From Adineta ricciae (lineage: Eukaryota > Rotifera > Eurotatoria > Adinetida > Adinetidae), in NCBI GenBank assembly GCA_905250025.1, contig CAJNOJ010000384.1, positions 21,454-85,453 of the forward strand: a DNA stretch of 64,000 nt, given 5' to 3'. Below, piece by piece: positions 1-12,137 of the stretch (within the stretch, counting starts at the first letter, position 1; the number at the start of each line of letters is the position of its first letter). The notes under the pieces are model-generated. The model did no database searches. It was not told the DNA's origin and saw only the letters and a list, made by a program, of their open reading frames with translations. A program made the translations under genes and the position numbers.

Positions 1-2199
1 ACCAGTGGCATAACAATAAATGAAATTATAAAATGGTGATTTATCCATTTGTTTATACTTATGCGCTAGTTCTAATCCAATCGTCATATATTCTAATAGA
101 TTATCGACAACTGATTGTGCACGTTCCTTCTGAGCTTGAGATAAGAGAGGCGTAGAAGTAAGTTTATTAATTGCAGAAACTAAATTAAAATAGGACCAAT
201 AAGCGAGTACATCATTCCAATATTTAACTTGACATACTGCAATCATCTTTTGATTAATGATATTAACATCATAATGGTAAGTGTCAATAAGAAGTTTCGT
301 AGCATTAAGAAAACGTTCGTCATCACTATAAACATAAGTGTGAATGAGAAAAGCCAATATTTCAAGACTACCAAGTCCTCGTTCATCTACATAACCAATA
401 TCACTATTTATATCTAACGGATTCCAAACACCTCTTTGAGTACCATTCGTACCTTCTAAATACCAATCATGAGTTAAAATATGATTAGTGATATTGAAAA
501 GTAACGTATAAGCTCTCTGGCGTTCATCATCATTACTAGCTAAAATATCATGTACTAATGGATGAACAAATTCATGTCCGACAGCTTCATCAGATGAAGT
601 ATCACCCTCATATTGAAGAGTTGGATAAATAGGAGATAAAAACCATCGATGTGGAGCAGGAGGAGTCTCATTACGTTTTGCAATTGAACGAGCAGGATAA
701 CCAGGAATACCTGTAACTTTATGAAGAAATTCTAATGCTTCAAAGTGAGTCCATGCAGATGTTTTGACTGCTGCATCTTGAGTTACTTTATAGCGAAAGA
801 TTTGACTACTTAAATACTTTGAAGTGCAAAGACCATCATTATCATCTGGCCCTTTGACACAAGTACGACTATCTCCCCATGATGACATACTGCAGCCCGA
901 TACCAAATTATATCTGTCATGTCTACCTGGTTGATTGAAGAAATCTTGAAAATGTTTTGCTTTTTGTGCCAATGTCCACATTTGAAAATGAAGAACGGCT
1001 AAGCCTTTACTAGTGACTGCTACAGCAGTACTGCCGAATACAGCCAATGAAACTATATTGACCAATGAATCGCGATTAGGCATATATCGAGCACTATTAA
1101 ATACACGCCAAGCATTCATGTCGCTATCATTAGGATTATAACGCATCATTCCACGAATAGAGCCCAACCAAACTCGACTGTCAGATAATGTTGAATGGCT
1201 TACACCTAACGTAGTAATATTAGCAAATGGTAAATGACCAATATATGATCCTGGGTTAGAAATTTGTCCTGCCAATCTAGAAAAAAACCAATGTACGCGT
1301 CCTGTCGACATGATAATTGGTGAAAGAAGAGTAATGCCAGTGTCTTGCCCTATCCATAATTTATCTTGTTCATTATTATAAACTAATGCAGTGATAGGTG
1401 CATCAATGAGTCCAGTGATTAGCTCACGGCGCCATTGTTCATCGTCATTGGTATATGAATAAATCCAGAGTTTGGTTTCTGTACCAATGAAAGCTGTTTT
1501 ATGTTGTGAACTCCAGGCTAAAGACGAAACAGATTCATTTATTTCATTAATATAAGGATGAATAATAAATGTTGAAAGATCTAATCCATGAAATCCTGTA
1601 TTCGTAGCAATATATAACCATCCTGCTGTTCCTATATCATCTATAAACAAACCGGCTGTAATATTGGAAATATTTGATAAAACAGAAGGAAACGCGATAG
1701 TTTTTATGATGCTGCAAGAAATTGCATCTGATTGATTGCATAAAATTAACTGTATACGTTGTAAGGAGATGAGAGCAGCTGTACAAATCATAGCAGTAGT
1801 TTTATTGTGTGAAGCAACCAAGAAGCTTTTTGTGTCAATTTCAGGCAAAACTACTGAAGTTTTGTTGTCAGACAAAGACATCCAAGACATTTGTAGTGTT
1901 TGAACTGTTGAATTAGTATTTTGAGTTAATAACCAAAAACTTTCAGTTGCTTGAAAATAATATTGTGGCAATGCAATAACTTGATATACATTTTGAATAT
2001 TAGTAAGTACTGGCCAAGCAGTAGATTCATTGGCAAATGGCGCGAATAAATAACGTTTAGCTATGACCTGTTCATATTCGACATCTGGAATAGGTTCCGA
2101 TAATATTCGATGAGCATTAATCAGAGATCTATGTTTTACTAAAAATAGACTATTGACTATTATTATATAGACCAAGGACCAAACGAATGTTGACCACAT
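1..2199 (-). CDS. Large secreted propeller-type protein, C-terminus cut by window edge
   Basis: An open frame runs from an ATG at 2199 to the left edge without a stop (733 codons visible). The N-terminus is hydrophobic (MWSTFVWSLVYIIIVNSLFL), which reads as a signal peptide or anchor. The first ~430 residues hold spaced motifs such as GWLYIATNTGFHGLDLS, KLWIGQDTGITLLS and RVWLGSIRGMMRY. These resemble blades of two-component-regulator-type beta-propellers. The distal part is Trp-rich and helical (GIPGYPARS, HDWYLEGTNGTQRGVW) and looks like an alpha/alpha-toroid or another catalytic-like domain I cannot name. No intron is needed in the visible part. The function is unknown; an extracellular binding or carbohydrate-related role is only a guess. 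No small ORF on the opposite strand here is credible. Confidence 0.7.
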   Translation of the reverse strand, partial: MWSTFVWSLVYIIIVNSLFLVKHRSLINAHRILSEPIPDVEYEQVIAKRYLFAPFANESTAWPVLTNIQNVYQVIALPQYYFQATESFWLLTQNTNSTVQTLQMSWMSLSDNKTSVVLPEIDTKSFLVASHNKTTAMICTAALISLQRIQLILCNQSDAISCSIIKTIAFPSVLSNISNITAGLFIDDIGTAGWLYIATNTGFHGLDLSTFIIHPYINEINESVSSLAWSSQHKTAFIGTETKLWIYSYTNDDEQWRRELITGLIDAPITALVYNNEQDKLWIGQDTGITLLSPIIMSTGRVHWFFSRLAGQISNPGSYIGHLPFANITTLGVSHSTLSDSRVWLGSIRGMMRYNPNDSDMNAWRVFNSARYMPNRDSLVNIVSLAVFGSTAVAVTSKGLAVLHFQMWTLAQKAKHFQDFFNQPGRHDRYNLVSGCSMSSWGDSRTCVKGPDDNDGLCTSKYLSSQIFRYKVTQDAAVKTSAWTHFEALEFLHKVTGIPGYPARSIAKRNETPPAPHRWFLSPIYPTLQYEGDTSSDEAVGHEFVHPLVHDILASNDDERQRAYTLLFNITNHILTHDWYLEGTNGTQRGVWNPLDINSDIGYVDERGLGSLEILAFLIHTYVYSDDERFLNATKLLIDTYHYDVNIINQKMIAVCQVKYWNDVLAYWSYFNLVSAINKLTSTPLLSQAQKERAQSVVDNLLEYMTIGLELAHKYKQMDKSPFYNFIYCYATG

Positions 2200-3380
2200 T
2201 ATACCACGTTAGAATAAAAAAATGTTTTGTAGAGGTAAGAAAAATGACTTACATATGATATAGTTACAGGTAACGGCAACACGAAGCAACGATATCATAA
2301 ATATAGATTAGATTAATTGCATACAAGATAAAATATTTAATGTTGTGAAGCTTTCTTTTTAAATGCAAATAGTTGATGTTGTTGAAAGACACTTTATAAA
2401 AAATAAAAACACACCGTAACTTAATAGTTTATACTAGAGCGTGTGGATGCGAATGTATTTCACTCAGACCATCCATCTGCTACTTACAGGTCTTTGTTAT
2501 AGGGTGAGAGTGAGCTAACAGATCTGGGTGAAAATTACACAAATCATTTTTTTTGTATGCGTTAACGTTAGCAACGTTTTTGTTAAAATATCTTTGTATT
2601 ATAGACTGATTGAATAACTGATTCCTGAGTCAACAGAGAACTTAATAATAACATCATTCAGTAGGTGTTTATTTGATATTAACCCCTTACAACAGAGTGC
2701 GTCCTCCAGAAGACATTAGACTACTCGTTATATAACGGAGGAATCACGCTTTATTTCCGAAGGTTACTATTTTTCAGAATGCAGACAGTCCAAATGGACG
2801 TAAGATCGAAACAATAACGTACCGAGGCTGCTGTCAAACACCTAAACATAGATTACAAAATTTTCAATCCTTTAGCCACATTCGATTTCTCGGACATCCC
2901 TATTTTCTGAGCATACAATATGAATTTTGAGTGATATTATTAGATTATGTTTTATATCGATGTAATACGATACTCTCACATTGCAAAAAGTATCATTTTG
3001 GTATAGCACTATTTGTCACAGTAATTATCTTTATCATAAATAATAAGAGATGTTTCAAAATATCATCAGAATGAACTTATAATAATTCTGAATCCTGTTA
3101 CACTAAGTCATCCAAGCGTAAATCTATGAAGATTATAATTCACTCACGCCGCCCGAGTAAGAAAACTTTTTGAGTTCACTCAATAGTTCTGACCACCACA
3201 TATGCTTACAGATGGACCATAATCTCTACTCAATTAATTAACCAGTAGAAAGAATCGAATAACTTGAATTTCAATTAAAGACAAGAACAACAACAAATAA
3301 GTTATGATTGTGAGATAGACTTGAATACGAATGCTACACATACGATAGACAAATCTGTGTTGTTGTTATAATTATTCCTC
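2200..3380. other. Non-coding interval with no recognised gene
   Basis: AT-rich sequence upstream of the propeller gene. It presumably contains that gene's promoter. I see no coding frame, repeat array or RNA gene that can be supported. Confidence 0.5.
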
Positions 3381-3399
3381 ATGAAAAGTTTGAGATGGG

Positions 3400-4020
3400 A
3401 AACCAGAATCGAAAGTATCATTGTAGAGATACCCATATGTATCCAAACTACTGCTCAATGTAATTAGTATAATATCCATTTGTTGATACATTAATCTCTA
3501 CAGCTTGATAATAATAAAGTATTACTTAGCAAACATCCTTACAGCAATACATTTTTTGACCTAGAATTTGTCAAAGCTGACAAATAGGTCGATTACATTT
3601 GCGAAGAATCTAATCACAAGCAAAATGAATAAGTTGTCTTTTCAAAAAGTCTTCGTCTGTAATCGAACGGGTCAATTTGTCTCTCATTACTTCGATCCAG
3701 TAATAAACAGGTTTTCTGAACTGATTCTAAGAGATAATGAGAGATATAGTGCACGTGAAGTATGATTTTTGCACGATAGATTTGGTAAAATAAGGAAAAA
3801 ATGAACTTTAAAATGCGTTCCTGTAGATTGAAGAAAACATTCTAATCCGATCTGTCCAAGCGTAGTCAACCGTCGCTATTTTCAAGTACAAAAGTTTGAA
3901 AGAGAAACGAGGGATCGAAAGTACTATTGTATAAATATCCATATGTAGTTAAATCATCATCCGATGCAATACTGTAGTATCCATTTGCCGATACGTTAAT
4001 CTGAATAGCTTGATAAAACT
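3400..4020 (-). pseudogene. Decayed PPC-like beta-sandwich repeats
   Basis: The minus strand holds two related segments (about 4017-3850 and 3516-3390). Both read like YQAIQINVSANGYYSIAS followed by TYGYLYNSTFDPSF, and YQAVEINVSTNGYYT followed by TYGYLYNDTFDSGF. The first segment is open for ~50 codons. The second needs frame changes and has stops. The alternating hydrophobic pattern with a GYLYN..FD motif resembles the bacterial pre-peptidase C-terminal (PPC) beta-sandwich fold and related repeats that I associate with rotifer secreted proteins. No start, signal peptide or continuous frame remains, so this is most likely the wreck of a tandem-repeat secreted protein. Confidence 0.45.
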
Positions 4021-4981
4021 AGCATGGCTGAGATCAAATGGCTTCCACGACAATACATTAGAGTATAAGTGTGCTTGAAGTTGATATGTAAGTTGAGTAC
4101 ACTATTGGGGAATTACCTATCGAAAGAGCCATAAACAATGAAAGTTTTCATTTATATCGGTCTTTCTAAGTAAGAATTCGAAAAGATGTTCATGGCATCT
4201 GATTTTGACCACAATGATGTTCTTCTATTTCATATTACTACAAATTACTCTGATTTAAAATTAAATGAATTTCCTGCAAATTCATATTTTTAACATAACG
4301 ATAAGCATGATAAAATTTATCGGTGTTTTATGGATACAAAACACTGACTATGCTACTATAGAGAAGATGGATGATCTATCTGATATGAAAGCGCTCCAAA
4401 TAACATATATGGCAAAATCAATAAGAAAAAATCGAAACTTGCTGATTTCTAAAATAAACGAGTTGGCTTAGGAATGATTAAATGATGTATATAAGTTCGA
4501 CCTATACGAAAAAAGATTGGCACAGCATGAATTAGTAACAAACACCATTGCAGCAGTTTGACATATTTTTCATCAAACAAAATAATATGTAGAAATATCA
4601 AAGATAACATTGGTACAAAAGAAAGACAATAAATACTGTAATATCGAGAAAAATAAACTATGATACGAAGAATTAGGAAATCGCATACGATCAATGTGTG
4701 ACTATTGAAGAGAAAAAAGACACTTAAAACAAATTTTCTCATGTAATTTTCAGTTTGAAACTTAATAATAATTTATTTGAATATAAATTTAAAAAGAGAT
4801 TATTTAGATAGACAGAATGAGTAATGCTAAAATCTCATCTCTCTCTCTAATGTAAAAAATATTCTCGTCTTTCACTCATAATAAAATGTGCTAATCGTCA
4901 TTTGTCGTGCTGGTTATAATATCCAATCTAAGAAGAAAAAAAAAGATAAGAATATTTTATTTGATTCCTAAACTTCTTTCT
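4021..4981. other. Interval with only short weak frames
   Basis: Frames up to ~97 codons occur here (for example minus strand 4742-4449), but none shows family motifs or credible splice context. The segment nearest 4981 is probably the 3' UTR of the three-unit membrane-protein gene. Confidence 0.4.
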
Positions 4982-7900
4982 TTACTTTGCGATAAATATT
5001 GAAAATATAACGAGACCTGTTATTGTTATTAGTAATAGAGTACAGATAAAAATGATCTTAAAAGAACATTGAAATGATGAATTATCAACATTTATGGATG
5101 TTTCATTAATTGAAGAATTCTGTTGAATAGGATATTTTCTTTTCTTACGATATTGATAAATTTTAAATAGAATCTGTACGATTGTAGGACAAATCCATTG
5201 TAGAACAATAGTTAAACCACCTTCTAGACCAAGAATAAGAGTTATTGTATAAAGTAAATTAAAATTTTGAATATATGCATATGAACATAATAATGGTGAA
5301 CATTGTTCATAATATGATGAATAATTGATTTTTGTTGTCCATCGTTCAACAAAGAGATCATCAACAAATTTACTAATAGTTGTATTCATTAAAAATCGAC
5401 TCGTCATGATTGGTAGTGCATTTGATGAATTAACATAGTTTGTGTATTGTTGAAGAAGATTTAAACATGTTTGATTATAGAAACATTCAAGAGTTGAACT
5501 AAGAAGTGATTCACTTGGTGTACAACCTATTTTCAAACCTTGAATTGGAATCAATTTCAATGGATTTATTTCAATAAAATTTGCTTGAGTAGTACAATTT
5601 GAATATAATCCACAAGAACATTGTTCATCATAGATTAGAGCTTCGGTTGGTGCATACATTCCACGAGGATCATTCCAAGGTACAATATATTCAAAATTTG
5701 TTCCATACATTGATATAATTGCATTTCCATGATTGATACTACGAATTAAATAGAAAAGACGACCAAAGATATTAGATGTCATTGGTTGATTTTGTTCAAT
5801 TAATGATTCGAGATGTTGACTAAAAGTTTCTTCGGATAAAAGTTCAGTTGTAACTAATAGAAAAGAAAGAACTTGTTCGATAGAATTCTTTACTGTTTGT
5901 ATAGACAGATTGCATAAACCAGTTAAAAATTGCAGATGGGCAGAAACGAAACGGCGATAATCATTTCGTGCATAAGTAGAAAAATTCGATAGAAGATTAT
6001 TGGTAAGATCAATTCGCCATTGATTTGATACAAATGAACTCGAACAAATCTGAAAAGATCGAAAAAGAATAAGAAAACATAATGTTGAAGATTCTTTACC
6101 TGATGAAATATTGGTTCAATATGAATAAAATGATTGTATGATGATGCAATCACTGAACAAGAACATTTTAAGTTATCACCATAAATACTTTTCATATGTT
6201 TATATTGATAAAAAGATGGGTGATCAAATACTTCGGTTAATGTTCTCGGTTGAATGATTGTATATAAAATAAGAATAACAAAAGAGATAATAAGTAGAAT
6301 GATATATAAACGTGTAGCCAATCGACCAAGATATTGGGCAATTGTTTGATCAATATTATTATCGAAATCTCGTATAAGAAATACATTTAGATTGACAAGA
6401 GTTTTAAATAAAAACGTAATTGAATTCTTTGACTTTGTTTTCCAACGTTCGGCCCATGACTGATGTCCATTTTTTCTTTCAGATTGTTTTTTCCTACGTA
6501 ATTTTGGTAAATGAAAGATAAATTTATAAAGATATGGTGTAAGCAAATGTAATGTAGCAGCTAAGCCGCCAATCATAGACAATAATACTATCAATATTCC
6601 GATAGTAGTTTTCGAACGAACTCTTTCTGAATAAGTACAATGACTTGGTGCACATGAATGATAATATTGATCATACGATAATGATGAATTCCATTGTTCA
6701 ATCATCATATTTTTTATAATGATTGAAATTGAAGTATTCGGAGGGAAACGATGTAATGTTGGATCGTAGACCAAACTAGGAATATTACACCATAATGGAT
6801 GTCTTTCACATAAACCAGGTATTTGTATTTCAGTAATATTTAATAGATTTGAAAGACAATTTGAATTTGAATAAAAACATTGAAGCGTTGAAAGAAACAA
6901 AGATTCAGTTGTTCTACAACTCCTACGAAAATCTGGTAGTACGGATAGAATATTATATTCAGAGTCAAGTACAGAATCATATGTATTGTTATAAACAGCA
7001 CTAATACTTTGACAATGTGGATTATTGGCACATACACATGTGTTCATTGTTGAATTAACATCAACAATTTGCGGTAAACGAAATGCTATCTGAAAGAGAA
7101 AAATAAGAGTAAGTTTCATAAAAAAAAATGCACATACCTCTAACCATTCATCACCAGTTGTTTCATTCGATGCTACAGTCACATGTAAATTCTCATCATG
7201 TATATTCCAAAAAAGTACCACTGATCCCATATAAGGTTGATCAATATGCATGAAAAGACTTGCTATTTCAATGAGAAGATCAAAATAAGTAATTGTTGTA
7301 TGATAGAATTGATGAAGAGTAGCATTCATTTGTAGATTAAAATCGAATTCGGTCAGAACATTAGACACAACCAATGATTGTAAGAGAAAACGACTCACAG
7401 CATTTTCTCTCGTTCTATTCGCTAGTTGACAAAGATTAGATAACAATCGTAAATATCCATGCGCTCTATGACGCCAATCTACAGGAATCCAAAGAGATGA
7501 AAATTCTTCCCACAATGAAATCCATTGAGGATCAATAAATTCACTTGAACATATTTGATGTAAAGTTGGAGATAATGAAATAAAATCTTCATAAGGAATA
7601 GTTGTGTTAATACAAGAACATCGAAGTGTCTTTGAATGTAAGACTTGTAAATTATTGTACATATCTATAGATGGATTGACTACGGATCTTGTCACGATTT
7701 CAGTACTTAATGAAGTAAAGAAAATAAGAACAAGAAATAAACCTAAGAACACATAGTTAAAATCAAAGAAGGAAAAGAAATTTGACAAAAATTATCGTAC
7801 CAATGAAGAGAATTAGATAGACACATGTGATAATTCTTTGTTGTTTGATATTCGATTTAGATCGTTTATTTTTATTTTTAAATAAATTTAATCGTAGAAG

Positions 7901-9512
7901 TGATTGGTTCAGCATACGCATACGTTCCACGTAAGATACTAGAAACTTAGATATTTATTAAATGTTCTATTATATAGTAGAATTACCTGACTCAATATTT
8001 GGATTTTTTGATTGCCATTTTAATGGAATTTTAATAAAAACTAATGCGATGACACGGCATATTAATGTAAGACTACCATAGAGACTAATAAAGAGAGTAA
8101 GTGCAAAGGAAAAATTCGTCGAATTCGTTGCTCTATATGTACAAGATGACGGTGCACACTCTTTGAAATATTTCGAATAGTTAAGCGTTGTTGACCATTC
8201 ATTAATGAAAAGATTTGTTAAAATATTGTATACAGATATATTTTGTTTTTCAGAACGTAGAACATAATTGGACCAATTGTATGACATCTATACAAAAAAA
8301 CAATTTTATAACACAGATGACAATGAGAAGTATGTCGGAAAGAAAGATATTCCATACTCGATTAAGCTCAGGAAAATAATCTGATAGTAATTCAAGACAT
8401 TCGATATCATATAGACAATCTAGTGTACTTGAAAGAATGGCTTCAACAGGCGTACATGCGCCATAGAAGCCTTTGATTAATGTTGTATTTGATTCAATTA
8501 TAGACCATTCTTCATGAGATGAATAATGTGAAATATTTGAAACAGAAAAGAAATCAGCTGCACTAATTGGATTTTCTTTACCACATATAGCGCGTACTTC
8601 TAAATAGGAATCATTTTCAGTACTGGTGATCACTTTTGTTGGTTTTTGGTAAGCAGCAAAATGGTCTTTATTTACTGTCGTGTAAATAATACTGTTGGTG
8701 TTAAGAGCTGAAATTAGATAGTTTCCTTGTGTAGTCGTTTTGAGATAATTTAAATATGAGACAATCATAATAGATGCATTATTCCTATAAAAATCTACAA
8801 TGCTATTAATTCGATACTGAACTTCTGTTTCTCGAAGAAGATAAATCGTGACAAACTGATGATTATCAAATTCTAATTGATTTTGAGAAATTGTCTTTTC
8901 TGAAAGTAAACAAAAACTAGCGAGAAGTTTGAACTAAATGTGAAAAAATAAATTGAGAAAACTCTTTCAACATCATTTTCGTTTTACTTGAGAATTGGCT
9001 GTTGTTCGAAAATCTAACGTACCATATCGACTTGCATCAGATAGATACAATGTTCTAATCCATTCTTCACTAATGAAAATGCTCGAACAAACAGGATGAA
9101 ATGTGATGAGATTGGAGACGAAAATATTATACGGAATCGCAACTTTCGAACATGGACAAGATAATGTTGTCGAATGTTTGATATAGAGCTGCTCGAAAAG
9201 ATCAAGAGTAATAGGAGACGTTGTAATTGTTCGAGATTCTGGTCTCATCAAGGCCATATAAAAAAGAATATAAAGTGATACTAAAAAGAAGGGAGTTTAT
9301 ATTTTGAGAGAATTATTTTCTTGTAATTATTCACTTGAAAGAAGAAAAATATAGAACCAAGTTGCATATGTTTGGTATTGAAGAATAGTTTTAGCATCCT
9401 GTAGATGGTCATTGTCATCGTCATCGTCATAATCATCTTCTTCAGGAAGGAAGAGATTATAATTACGTATATAATTTGTAATCCAACGGAGAATAGTTCT
9501 AGGTTGAATCAT
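4982..9512 (-). CDS. Three-unit, Cys-rich multipass membrane protein (rotifer-type family)
   Basis: Splicing eight exons gives one frame of 1382 codons plus stop: 9512-9335, 9280-8988, 8933-8358, 8287-7987, 7938-7801, 7742-7138, 7089-6100, 6049-4982. All junctions are GT..AG, introns are 48-77 bp, and every phase matches. The protein is three repeats of one unit: TM helix, a start like NPS..Y..L....L.C.C, FH..CSS.F, a GC/C..E..L.ST..C.Y block, NYS.Y...C.P..C.Y, then a TM helix with a GGL-like motif. Helices lie near residues 52-72, 409-434, 484-508, 858-885, 955-975 and 1287-1318. A last hydrophobic segment sits at ~1357-1380. Introns split the first TM helix of units 1 and 2 at the same place, in the same phase. 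The N-terminus has an acidic run (EEDDYDDDDDND). The head-to-head paralog starts at 11799. Family function is unknown to me; a receptor or channel role is speculation from topology. Confidence 0.8.
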
Positions 9513-9884
9513 TGTAAAAACCCAAAGCAAAATTAACGAAAATAAGTTCGATATAAAGATTATTTATACCTATATCGATATATTTTTTATTTTGTCTGAT
9601 GCACAGAAATAGTATCAGTATAGGCGGTAATATTTGCAGATTAGATCGATAGATATATATATCATTTTTCTTTCGTATTGGTTGAAGAACGAAAACGAAC
9701 TTATATAAATATGTATTGGCATTAGAGTATAGATATTCAAACTTTTCTTTCTATAAAAGCATATTTTATGGCTTATTAAAAATTTGTCATCCTAGAAGCC
9801 ATTTGCAAACACATTTCTTACCATATCAATTGACGGATAGGATCGTTCATCTTTTTAGTTTTTAACTTCGACAATACAACTAAT

Positions 9885-10065
9885 TTTCAGTTAGATATGC
9901 ACCACTACTCTCTATGACTTGTCGCCATTGGTCTGCCAGAGATAGGATACAGCATTCGTCGAAGTTCTTTGACTTTTGACCAGAGAAGTTGGCGATATTC
10001 ATTTTTATGTCGTTGAACTTTCTCCATTGAGTTTTATCCCTCATTTTCGGCTGTATAAAAGCGTG
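9885..10065 (-). pseudogene. Mariner-type transposase C-terminal remnant
   Basis: On the minus strand about 55 codons read like the end of a mariner transposase: FDECCILSLADQWRQVIESS then GAYLTEN and a stop. The pattern F...I.SL...W..VI...G.Y matches the usual mariner C-terminus. No upstream catalytic domain and no terminal repeats were found nearby. It lies in the divergent promoter interval between the two three-unit membrane-protein genes. Confidence 0.4.
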
Positions 10066-10450
10066 ATGTCTTCCGAAATAAATAATAATGTAAACAATAA
10101 AATATACGCATTCTTCCTCATATTAATATAGAACCGCGTTGTGAGAAATGATACGAAGAGAAAATCCAAAAGAACGATTTACGGACGAAAGAATCAGCTT
10201 CTGCTACGGTCGAGTTGGGGGAACCAACCATTCTTCTCTAAATCTCACTAACTTTGGAGGATGCGAGGACTTATCAAAGATCATAGAAAGATAGCGTGTT
10301 TCGCTGTTTCTTTTGGTAAAAAAAGAAATTTTTGTACACCTTTCAAATATTTTCACATTGTTTTCATGAGCAAGAGCATCGAGATGATCATACTTGTTTT
10401 CAAACATACCTTTCCAAAATACTTTCTTTGTTATTATGTTTCATAAAATG

Positions 10451-10469
10451 CACCCTCACCCACACCCTC
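10451..10469. other. C-rich telomere-like motif
   Basis: CACCCTCACCCACACCCTC stands out in AT-rich DNA and contains one CCCACA, the complement of the TGTGGG unit reported for bdelloid telomeres. It marks the left edge of the duplicated block. A G-rich partial inverse (GAGGGTGGGCGTGGAG) lies at 10691-10706, so the pair may bound a ~255-bp insertion. One hexamer is not a telomere array. Confidence 0.35.
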
Positions 10470-10470
10470 T

Positions 10471-12137
10471 ACCTCATATATAATGCTATATATAGTACTA
10501 GAATCACCCTATCAAGCGTACATCTTATCGTAATAATTAATGTAGATCATACAAATGCTAGAATAGTGAAACGACATGAAAGATCAAGAATAGGATGTTT
10601 ATTCAAGTTCAGATTACGTAGTGCAGAAACAACTTGTACAATCTTGGTTGCCTTATGTAGAACTGTAAGAACATGTACACTTCCATCTTGAGGGTGGGCG
10701 TGGAGTTAAATTCTGTTCGCTGCTAGATATTACGATTGTTTCGTTGTTCGTATTAGACTAAATGTTTTTTCGACTTAGCAAGTGAACTTCACAATTTGAT
10801 GTCATTTTACTGATTTTCTCGTAGTTCGATTCGTTAGTTTTAGTTTGTTGTTTGCAAGTATAGATTACATTATTCTTCAGCAATTCTTCCGTTGTTCTCA
10901 TTGGTAATAGTGGTATCGGTAATCACTGACACATTTCTTTATGCTGTTGACAAAGAATATATTTTTCAAAACTCTACGCTAAAACTGACCACTAACCGTT
11001 GTACTTTGAAAAAGAAATTAAGCTTCTGATATTTAGTATAGCCGTATAGACTACCATATGCTACACCCTCACACACACCAGCTATACTTCGCGTAGTTAT
11101 AAGTAAGACCACAGGATAAACCTACGGAATTCTCTGAAAATGAACAAATTTAGGAATATTCGTCTATCAACTGCACTTCAACTTCAACTTCAAGAAGTCT
11201 GGACAACAATCAGCAGTTACCGCAAAACTACCAATGGTTTCGTAGATCAGGTGAAAACCCATCGGAGTCGTAACGAAACCATCTTGGGGTGTTGGAAATG
11301 ATTGTCAAAATCTTAGAGTTTGACGAAACTACCTATTTTTAGTGTATATGTGTGTGTGTGTATGTTATTGCATATAGATATAGATATTTTTTAAATAAAC
11401 ATCTTTCACCTAACGACACGACCTAACAATGCCCGTACATACTGTTGGATAGAGAAAGTGCTTAACTACAAACCTACATAGATCTCACTTTGTAGTCGAA
11501 AAATTGTGTGTAACTCATAATCACCTTTCTGTTCATCAACTAAAATCAGACCTAGAAACAGCTTTCTCTCTGCGTCAAGAGTGTTTCGCTGTTCAGCTGT
11601 TGTTGCTCGTTCGTGATAAATTTCTGTTCATCAACTAAAATCAGACCGGGAAAAAATTTGCTTTCTTCCTCAGGGTATTTCGCTGTTCAGCTGTTATCTT
11701 TCAATAAAATAAAGAGAGAAGTAGCACATATTTGTCAGCTGCTGAGTGAAATAGAGAAAAACTGTTTCTGTTCGGCAAATCATTTGGAAAAACTTCAAAT
11801 GCAAGGTGAGCAAGTTGACAGTGTTGGATGCTTTAGACGCCTCAAACGGTTTTTTGTTGAACTAAATGTTTTTAAAAAGAACTCAATCGACGAAACAAGC
11901 ATTAAAATAGAACGATGGTCTTCGCGTATATATATTGTTGTGCTGTGCTTGTCAATGTCAATTCTACTGGCTTACAACGGATTACATGTCGAACAAGTTC
12001 AGGTGGAAGTGAAGAATCCTTCTTTAGAAACATATCGGAAACTGATTATGAAATATAGTGATAGTGTTGTCGAATGTCCATGTTCTCAGATTTCTTCTTT
12101 ATATGAGTCATTCATTCAGCTGACACCCACATATCAT
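10471..12137. repeat. Segmental duplication, copy A
   Basis: This block is nearly identical to 21704-23268. It covers the upstream region and the first ~113 codons of the plus-strand three-unit gene. Copy A carries an extra ~100 bp because a unit starting TTTCTGTTCATCAACTAAAA (about 11525-11716) is tandemly repeated here and single in copy B. Its left boundary abuts a C-rich tract (CACCCTCACCCACACCCTC, 10451-10469). Confidence 0.85.
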
